This document shows positions 57,401-64,000 of a stretch of 64,000 bases of DNA, one piece after another. A program made the position numbers and the translations under genes. Origin of the DNA: Acanthosoma haemorrhoidale (Eukaryota > Arthropoda > Insecta > Hemiptera > Acanthosomatidae); the NCBI GenBank assembly GCA_930367205.1, contig OV884011.1:41739754-41803753 (forward strand), in the 5' to 3' direction. Below the pieces are notes generated by a model. The model saw nothing but the letters and a program-made list of their open reading frames with translations. It ran no database searches and was not told where the DNA came from. How positions within the stretch are numbered: position 1 is the stretch's first letter; each line of letters begins with the position of its first letter.

Positions 57401-59143
57401 CAGATTTAATTTAAAGAAGAAAACAACTTCAGTTTAATATCTAAAATAAAAATGCACATGTGTATTTATCGATACTGTATGTAATGTCTCGATCCTGTAT
57501 AATGTAATAGCTACATTTAATTATCTTAAAGGTGAAATACTCAGCTACTGCTATATAGTGATTATTGAAATGAAAGAAAAAAACTTGTTTTTCTTTTGTT
57601 CACCAGAATACAATGGAAGGGAAGGGATGGGGGTTGGTCAGGAATGAATGAGTTCTACGTGCAACTGGGCAAAGGTAAATGGTTTGAACCAGTTAAGGGC
57701 ACTCATAGAAAAATAAAGGAAGTCTACCATAGGATAAACAAAGGTGAAGACATATATGAGGTCCCATTGCATCGCCTCTAGATCAGGTTCGATCTCCCCT
57801 TAAAGGGTAAGTGATGTTTCTTGGGTAATGATAGGAAAGGTACTGAGAATTGATTAGATAAACTTATAATCTCAGGGTAATCTATAAAATGAGATCTGAA
57901 ATTTTAGTATGATGAGTAGAAAGGGTATAGGACAACAAAGAGATTTGAGGAAGTGGTAAAGTTGTCAAGGAAGCGTTTATCCGTGGAATTACTAAGGAAA
58001 TCAGTTTTTAGGTTCCCTGCTATAATTAATTATATGATTAAAGGAAGAGACAAGGTTTAAAGGGAATCAAATATAGGATCAAAGATAACTTGAGGAGGAT
58101 GATAGATAACTCCATCGATGATCCATTTGGAATGGTAGGAGACTTCAGGAAAGATATCCAAATAATACATCAATGTTTTCAGGTCAATAAGATGCCAAAT
58201 ACGATATATTTTGAATATCTAAGTGATAGGGAATTGGTATCTATCACCATCTATTATTTACAATTAATTATGTTACCAGACGGGAAAACAATTGAAAGAT
58301 GCTGATAGCTGTATTTAATAAATACTAAATCTACTTGTGCGTGTATTATTTTCATTATTCCATAAGGTTTAAGATATTGTTTTTTGTTATGCAAATACTT
58401 ATATGAATTTATATACATTTATACTATGTGTCATTATATTTTCTGTATCTGGGGCGGGGGTGGTGTGTTTTAAGTATCTATAAGTGTGAATACATCAGGT
58501 ATATTTTGCTTTTGTTTACCTGGTGATTATGAAGGATTATAGAAGTGATAAAAGCTTCTGAATGTATTTGAGATGTAATGATTTTTTTTCCTTCTAAGTT
58601 AATCATAATTATAACCTAGCAAAACTCCAGGAGAAGGTGTAATGAGGACCACCTTTGCTTATCCTGTATTAATTATGAATTTATATATGTTTGAATTTAA
58701 AAATAAATTGTATTGTTATTTTTGTTGTTTCTACATTTCTACGTTCTTCCTTTAAAAATGTAAATATTTAAAAATACAGTTTAGTTCATAATTGATCTAA
58801 AAAAATATTCAGTTGGTAATAATTAAAATAAAACTTTTAAATAATAAAGAAATATGGTGAGGCTACTCTTCCATGGATACTGGTTTGAAATTATAACCTT
58901 AATTCTTAGATGTAAATAGTATTATGGATTGTCCAGGGTGTAATGCCCCCAACTAGACATAATTCTATGGCTAGGAATTTGAGGGTATCATATACTTTTT
59001 GTTTCACATGTATTTTTTTTACCAGATGTTTTAAGTAGTTGCTAAGCTTACTTACTGTCAACTAAGTAACTGGTAATGTTATGAGTATACACTGTACTTA
59101 TATTAAAGTTGTCTATCTTGAACTATAACAAAAATATCCCTAG
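54451..59143. other. Intergenic interval between Cip4 and WD-repeat gene
   Basis: A 4.7-kb stretch. It holds a SINE-like sequence at 55300-55412 and a GC-richer block at about 55440-55990 without recognised protein. Two short + strand ORFs, 57596-57781 and 58090-58305, match no family I know. The promoter and any 5' non-coding exons of the WD-repeat gene should lie in this interval, but no convincing core promoter was seen. Confidence 0.45.
55300..55412 (-). mobile_element. tRNA-like SINE or tRNA relic
   Basis: Read on the - strand from 55412 it starts GGAGTCAGATAGCTCAGTAG, an almost perfect tRNA 5' end with A box (TAGCTCAGTAGTAAGA). A degenerate B box (CCTATTCAACTCTC) follows about 45 bases later. 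The 3' acceptor strand that would pair with GGAGTCA is missing, so a working tRNA is excluded. It carries the best A box of all tRNA-like sequences here. Confidence 0.5.
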
Positions 59144-59252
59144 GCATGGACATTCCAAGCCACGAAATGGACTCCACGGATATGAAGGGGTTGATGGAAC
59201 GACTTTTCAAACCTGAGGAATACTTGGAGAGCATGAAAACACGTCACATTGA
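59144..59252 (+). CDS. WD-repeat gene exon 1 (first recognised)
   Basis: The acceptor CCCTAG is followed by GC and the ATG at 59146. It encodes MDIPSHEMDSTDMKGLMERL and FKPEEYLESMKTRHI and ends with GA before GTAAGT. I chose this ATG because it is the first in the exon and no upstream coding exon was found. The presence of an acceptor suggests a non-coding 5' exon upstream. Confidence 0.75.
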
Positions 59253-62197
59253 GTAAGTGGATTAAACTCTTACCACCTCTCAGTATTATAAATGTATTCA
59301 TTGTAATATTCTAATGTTTCTGCTTATTTTATTTGCATGTATATATAATATCCATGAGGACGCTAAACTTAAACAAACAAAATGTTCCTAATCGCCGACA
59401 ATCTTCTTTGGGTTTCCATTTCATCAAGCCGTTCAAGAGACTGACATTGGATTTTATACAATTTTAGGAGAATCCAAAGGGAATCATCGTCTGAAGAGAA
59501 ATTGAAGATTGAAGAAATCTTACAAAAACAGGACGGGACGCCTTTCCTGCTGAACGTTTTAGGTTACGATCAACTCATCGATATCAAAACACTGTTCATT
59601 GTAAGACGATCAGGTATTTCTTATCACTACCATACTGTGTAAATATGTTTACATGTATTCCTATGCGCACTAGGAGTGAGCGTTCGAAGAAAGTTGTTGG
59701 TATTCAAAGCTAAAATCATCTCTAACTTGGAGTCCATGGTCAAGTTGACGAAAGAAAAATTTTACATTCTCATCAAATTTATTTAAAGAGAACGTTATGG
59801 GACACTATGTATTTATTGATCTAGTCCTAGCTTAGATGATAGAAGTAAGATGTTAAAGTTACTACATATTAGAGGATGAAATCTCACAACAGATGTAACA
59901 TCTTAGGTTGAAAAGCCGATATCCAAATAAATACATCTACTCATATTAAAATATTCTTGTTTTTAAAACAAACCCCTGCTGCTTGTATTAAAAAAAACAA
60001 CAAATAACTCCAGTCATCTCAAATACTGTAGCTATTGTCATAGGTAGTATTGTCTTCATGTATGTTCTTTTACTGTTTGATATTTTATTTAGAGCTGCTT
60101 CTGCCAGCTGCCGTCGAAGGCCAGTCTTCTGTTTCCTGTGGTAATAAGCTCGTACATACATGTTGGGATTGCCAAGGTGGTCAGTTTGATGCCGGGTACG
60201 AACTTCCTGCAATGACTCACCCTCTGTGCATCATCTGTGCTCATGGGTTCGTCTTTGCTATGAATGAAGTAGTAATTAAATTAACATTATGACTGAGATA
60301 CAAAATATCCTTTATCCTACGTACGCATATTGGGTGCCCATTTCTACCAAAGGAGTTTCCTTTATTTATTTACCGGCTTACGGCGCTTAGATTCGACCAC
60401 AGGATTTCCTCTTTTTTTATCCCTCATACATGTGGCTCGTAAACGTCACGTACCTTCAACTTTAGATGTATCTTAAATTTCAAACCAATTTTTGGTCTCT
60501 ATATAACACGTAAAAAAAGATTAATAACATTTTTAATATACTCTTTCAACACCTTTATGGATGGCTGACAATAAAGTTGTCTGTATGCTACCTTATTCCC
60601 ACAGACCGAGCGTGAAGGTATGGTAAAGAAGGAAAAGTTCCAGAGCATACTGGACACCTACTGCGAAATATTGAATCTAACGTCACTACAGTTCCAGAGA
60701 ATTTTTAACATGGTAGGCCCAGTAAGAAAATCGATTATTTGAATTAATTATTGAGTTAGAGAGTAGTACAAGCCTTGTTGGTATGTTAGACTAATCATTG
60801 TTCGTATTGATTAATTCCTCCGGAGATCGACCTAGACCAGGACGAAATTATCACCTGGGACGATCTGCTGGAGTACCTGCACCAGGAGGAGAAGGAGAAG
60901 GACATTCTCAAGAATGGAATACTCTCGGAGCTCAGTGAGCCTGTCATCGACGATCCACCCAAGTTCGTCCACAACATGCACAGTCGTTACATCTCCTCGG
61001 TTGCCTTCTGGCCATCGGTCACGCAAGTCAGTAACGCTTGCGCCATATTGTAGTCGATAAGTTTATACTTTTTCTACTTTAAGTTTTTCTCATTGTTAGA
61101 TACTTTTGAGAACAATTCATAGGCGATTCTGAGGATGTTTGGATGAGCATGTATTATCAAATCAAGTTGGTGTAAGGTGAATTAGAACAATAACTCAAGG
61201 AATAGAGAAACTATCCTGAAAAAAATTCCTTCTCGGTGGAAGGTCGACTCCTTAATACCGTTAAACTAAACTTAGTTATACAATTTTAAACCTAGAACAT
61301 GTTAGGCTAATCGTTCAACAAACGCTACAATTATCCAGATACTTTATGTCCTCTAGTCATTTGATTGGTTCCTTTCACCATTTGAAAATGTTGCAGGACA
61401 AAAAGCCAGACTATTCTGCTGGTAGGTTCGTCACTACGAGCAAGGAGGGATGCGTAGATTTTTGGAACTTGGACTTGAAGCACTTGTACTCAGCGTCGGC
61501 CGCTGCTCGTACGTATACAAATGAAACAAATAGTAATGTATTACATAACTAAACACTTTGAACCAGCTAAGTTTTGTGGGGTTTAGCTCATTTTTGTATT
61601 TATAATGCTCTAAAACCCGATAACTCTCTGAAATATTTAATTTGGCATGAAAGTAGAATTATTTATAAAATCTTTTGGAAGTATTTGTCCTGTTATAAAA
61701 CTTTAACCATAGTGAAAAATTTCACATAAACGAAATACTCTTATTACACTACAACCCATCATGGACATCCATCACCTCTGGTTTTAACCTTCTACATTAT
61801 TTAATCTTCTAATCCCTACTTCCTTTAGAGACTCTTCTATCCTTCATGCTCAAAAGATGTCAACATCAGTATGACCTTGACTCGTTTGAATTCATAAAAA
61901 TATGTAAGAGTTTCTGGTATTGACCAAAAAAAACAAACAAAACTAGAATGCCTAAATTCGTTATCCTTAACCTATGTTGGAGAAATGAGGTTTATTAATG
62001 ACACTATAAACAATTGCTTTACAACGAATCAACCTCCGATCATTGTCTTGTTGACAGCGGTGCCATCGATGTCCACGACATCATGCATCACGAAGATAGT
62101 GCCAATGCCTGACTTGAACATGGTCTGCATCTGTTCGATGGAACGAGAGTTGAGGTTTTACGACGCTGTAGCTGACTCATTCAGGCTCAGAACAGTT
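59144..62197 (+). CDS. EF-hand / WD-repeat protein (WDY / WDR49 / WDR64-like), 5' six exons
   Basis: Whole-gene entry. Exons 59144-59252, 59468-59600, 60605-60712, 60826-61026, 61397-61508 and 62058-62197 join in frame from ATG at 59146 to 267 residues. The gene continues beyond the right edge. Residues 118-129 form an EF-hand-type loop (D118, D120, D122 and D129 at loop positions 1, 3, 5 and 12). From about 170 WD40 blades begin: HSRYISSVAFWP, GRFVTTSKEGCVDFWNLD, then ITKIVPMPDLNMVCICSMER and ELRFYD. An N-terminal EF-hand before many WD repeats is the arrangement of insect 'WD repeat-containing protein on Y chromosome' and vertebrate WDR49/WDR64. The molecular role is unknown; relatives are mostly expressed in testis or ciliated cells. 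An upstream coding exon cannot be excluded, as the first exon starts only two bases before the ATG. Confidence 0.85.
59468..59600 (+). CDS. WD-repeat gene exon 2
   Basis: A 133-nt exon between ATTTTAG and GTAAGA, phase 2 to 0. It encodes RIQRESSSEEKLKIEEILQK, then QDGTPFLLNVLGYDQLIDIK and TLFI, with charged helical character, then the start of the EF-hand region. Confidence 0.85.
59601..60604. other. Intron of WD-repeat gene
   Basis: A 1-kb intron. The frame at 60050-60292 inside it has no family resemblance and no fitting splice sites. Confidence 0.6.
60605..60712 (+). CDS. WD-repeat gene exon 3: EF-hand region
   Basis: A 108-nt exon, phase 0 on both sides (CCCACAG, GTAGGC). It encodes TEREGMVKKEKFQSILDTYC, then EILNLTSLQF and QRIFNM. 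The first part resembles a degenerate EF-hand without calcium ligands. RIFNM is the entering helix of the second, better EF-hand completed by the next exon. Confidence 0.88.
60826..61026 (+). CDS. WD-repeat gene exon 4: EF-hand loop and first WD blade
   Basis: A 201-nt exon after TCCTCCGGAG and before GTCAGT. It encodes IDLDQDEIITWDDLLEYL, a near-canonical EF-hand loop plus exiting helix, with Asp instead of Glu at loop position 12 and Glu instead of Gly at position 6. An acidic/basic stretch (HQEEKEKDILKNG) and HSRYISSVAFWPSVTQ follow, the start of the first WD40 blade. The acceptor has a short pyrimidine tract, but the frame is continuous with both neighbours. Confidence 0.88.
61027..61396. 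other. Intron of WD-repeat gene
   Basis: A 370-nt AT-rich intron without other features. Confidence 0.7.
61397..61508 (+). CDS. WD-repeat gene exon 5: WD40 blade
   Basis: A 112-nt exon after TTGCAG and before GTACGT. It encodes DKKPDYSAGRFVTTSKEGCV, then DFWNLDLKHLYSASAAA. FVTTSKEGCVDFWNL is a typical WD40 blade core (s.D..v..W), with Phe-Trp as the WD-like pair. Confidence 0.9.
61509..62057. other. Intron of WD-repeat gene
   Basis: A 0.55-kb AT-rich intron with nothing else recognised. Confidence 0.7.
62058..62197 (+). CDS. WD-repeat gene exon 6: WD40 blade (last in window)
   Basis: A 140-nt exon after TTGACAG and before GTATGT. It completes a Pro codon and encodes VPSMSTTSCITKIVPMPDLN, then MVCICSMERELRFYDAVADS and FRLRTV. 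ITKIVPMPDLN..C.CS.ERELRFYD is a WD40 blade and is close to the corresponding part of WDR64/WDY-type proteins. No further exon was found to the right edge, so the next intron is longer than 1.8 kb. Confidence 0.9.
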
Positions 62198-64000
62198 GTA
62201 TGTTTACTATTTATATAATCATTTCTAGTCTTTATACGGTTAAAAATTAGTGTTGAATAAGACCATTTGTGGTAAGTACCACAATTTTTAATAATTATTA
62301 GCCAAAGAAAAAATATACTGGCAGGGTCGGAGGTTTATACTGACTGGATGCGTTTCTTAATAATGCTGTGACCTGTCGGGCGAAGGCTTTCTTCTTCCAT
62401 CCAAATAGTTAAATGAACTGGCCCGATTGGACAATTGAAAGAAACATTTATATTGTACAACAAACGTCATCCATAAAATAATACAACTTTAAAAAAATCC
62501 TTAAAAATACCGACCAACCAAGTCAAAATAATTCAAAGAAAGCAATGTTATATTAAGTTTTTCTCATTCAGTTAGATACTGAAAAATTCTTATTGTTAAC
62601 TAGCTTTTTGTCTGCTTTTCACTCGCGTGGAAATCTTAACGCTATCTCTGGATAGCCTCCAGTAATTTGTAAATACACGAGCCTATTTAATTCAACCCTC
62701 TCTCTACCTGATACTGTTTTATCCCGCAGAAAATGATGCTTGGTCATTAACGAGATTATGAACTGCCAGGTTGAAAGACCATAAACTATCTTTTATAAAA
62801 GAGACGGATGTGTTAAAATAAGGTGTTGATACACAATGTTGTAAGTCAAAGGTGAACGCCATTGTTGGTGTAATTTTTTGGTCGGGTTTTGTCTTGCTTC
62901 TTCATTTTTTATGCTCTTTCAGCTGTATTGTGAAGATCATCTCTTTCGCATATTAAACTGTTTTTAGCATCTACATTTTCACAACTTGATTGTTGCATCT
63001 GGAAAAACATCATATTTGCGGCATGTACCAAATTACAGTGGTTTGAATGCAAGACAAATATAATAAAGAACTATGAAAAATCCTTAAATAAAATGATAAT
63101 AATACAGAGGTTTTAATATTATGTTCTTTGTCGAATGAAACTTTTTTGAAATGGTCAAATTTGAGTTCGACTCAGACGATTTGACGATCTTCTACAATCA
63201 TGATTTTCATAGGCTGGGAATAGGTTTATGTGAGCCTTAACTTGTTCTATTTGATCCGAATTTATTTTTTTATTTTAGGGGGGGGGGAGCTTATCCTATT
63301 TGATCTGAATCCACAATTCCCACACAAGATTCCTTAATTCTGTAGTTATGTAATACTGCGAAATAAGTTTGTATCATCTCCTATGACGGCATTTCCTTTC
63401 CTGGGCAGCTCTACACAGACACTACAGCGTCATATTTCAAACTGACGTAACAAACTCATCTTTCTCCAACTTATGTTACCACATATCTGTCATTTCTTCC
63501 TTCAATGATTTACAAAATGAGCAAAATCAAGATTTGCAACCAGGTACTGAAAGTTATGGAAAAAATAAATCACAGGATGTCTCAAACGGTGAAAAGGTGT
63601 AGTATCTATACAAAACAATAAATTTATAGAACAATTCTATTATACAATTACAACTACACAACAATTCTAAATTTATTGAAGAAGGTTCTGGAATCCGTGA
63701 GGAAAATTTGTCTAAAGGTAAATTCGTTAACAATTTTGGCGAAGAGTAATTAATGCCCCTCCCAAATAATTTAACCCTGTAACAATTAATGGCACAACTT
63801 TGAAAATAAAAAAAGGTAAATTTAAAAAGTACCACACTGTTAAAATCAAAAGAATCAAACAGCTTAGAAAAATCAATCTTTGGGAAATGCGGATCTGGAT
63901 TGTCCCCCCTATTAATAAACTATTTACTCGCCTAAGCACTCAAGATTAATGACCAATAAAAAGGAACCAGCCTTACACTAATAAATAAAATAAAGCCTAA
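62198..64000. other. Intron of WD-repeat gene running off the window
   Basis: AT-rich sequence with a SINE copy at 62288-62375 and a G10 run at 63278-63287 flanked by a direct repeat (63241-63263 and 63289-63311). The reverse frames at 63554-63939 are low in complexity and match no family. Confidence 0.5.
62288..62375 (-). mobile_element. tRNA-derived SINE copy (family sharing tail TTTGGCTAATAATT)
   Basis: On the - strand a badly decayed tRNA-like head (CAGTATAAACCTCCGACC in the B-box position) is followed by an A/T-rich stretch and the family tail TTTGGCTAATAATTATT. Fourth copy, same orientation as those at 7823, 14965 and 34091. Confidence 0.5.

Noticed and set aside
60050..60292. 80-codon ORF inside an intron of the WD-repeat gene
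   Set aside because: The neighbouring exons join in frame without it, and it has no WD or EF-hand pattern.
1..64000. Search for a CRISPR array, rRNA gene, intact tRNA gene or bacterial operon
   Set aside because: No regularly spaced repeats, no rRNA-like conserved stretches, and all tRNA-like sequences lack an acceptor stem. The gene structure is eukaryotic throughout.

Overview
The window looks like nuclear DNA of an arthropod, most probably an insect. It is strongly AT-rich, its genes are split into short exons by GT-AG introns of up to 16.5 kb, and the non-coding part is full of dead LINE and tRNA-derived SINE copies. The proteins match animal families, and no bacterial or organellar gene organisation is visible. 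The species cannot be named from the sequence alone.

Layout. (1) 1-21.8 kb has no recognisable host exon. It holds pieces of one jockey-like LINE family, tRNA-like SINEs that share a tail, a 94-bp duplication, and patches richer in CpG that could be regulatory. (2) 21835-51757 (+) carries ten constitutive exons of a Cip4/TOCA/FBP17 homologue: most of the F-BAR domain, the Cdc42-binding HR1 domain, a PPPYY motif and a C-terminal SH3 domain. Reading frames and splice phases join perfectly across all ten exons. Roughly the first 60 residues of the F-BAR domain are not found and probably lie upstream of the window. A 30-nt in-frame candidate microexon sits in the 7.3-kb intron between the F-BAR/linker part and the HR1 part. 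(3) 51758 to about 54.45 kb is a long AU-rich 3' UTR with six exact Pumilio-type octamers in 0.9 kb, a possible 3' UTR intron and two main poly(A) signal sites. (4) About 54.5-59.1 kb is intergenic, with a SINE-like sequence and two unassigned short ORFs. (5) 59144-62197 (+) holds the first six recognised exons of a second gene, a WD-repeat protein with an EF-hand (WDY / WDR49 / WDR64-like). It runs off the right edge of the window.

The two genes lie head to tail on the + strand. Cip4-family proteins bind curved membrane through F-BAR, activated Cdc42 through HR1, and WASP/Scar/formin/dynamin-type partners through SH3, coupling endocytosis to actin assembly. The second gene belongs to a family often linked to testis or ciliated cells, so no functional link between the neighbours is implied.

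Mobile DNA: at least six copies of the 3' end of one jockey-like LINE, two other LINE reverse-transcriptase remnants, four copies of a tRNA-headed SINE, two AT-rich repeats that each end in a degenerate hammerhead-like core (as in Penelope-like elements), and a broken copy of a repeat-encoded protein family common in arthropods (46917-47875, - strand). No CRISPR array, rRNA gene or intact tRNA gene was seen. Many of the short ORFs in this window start at non-ATG codons and are chance frames.
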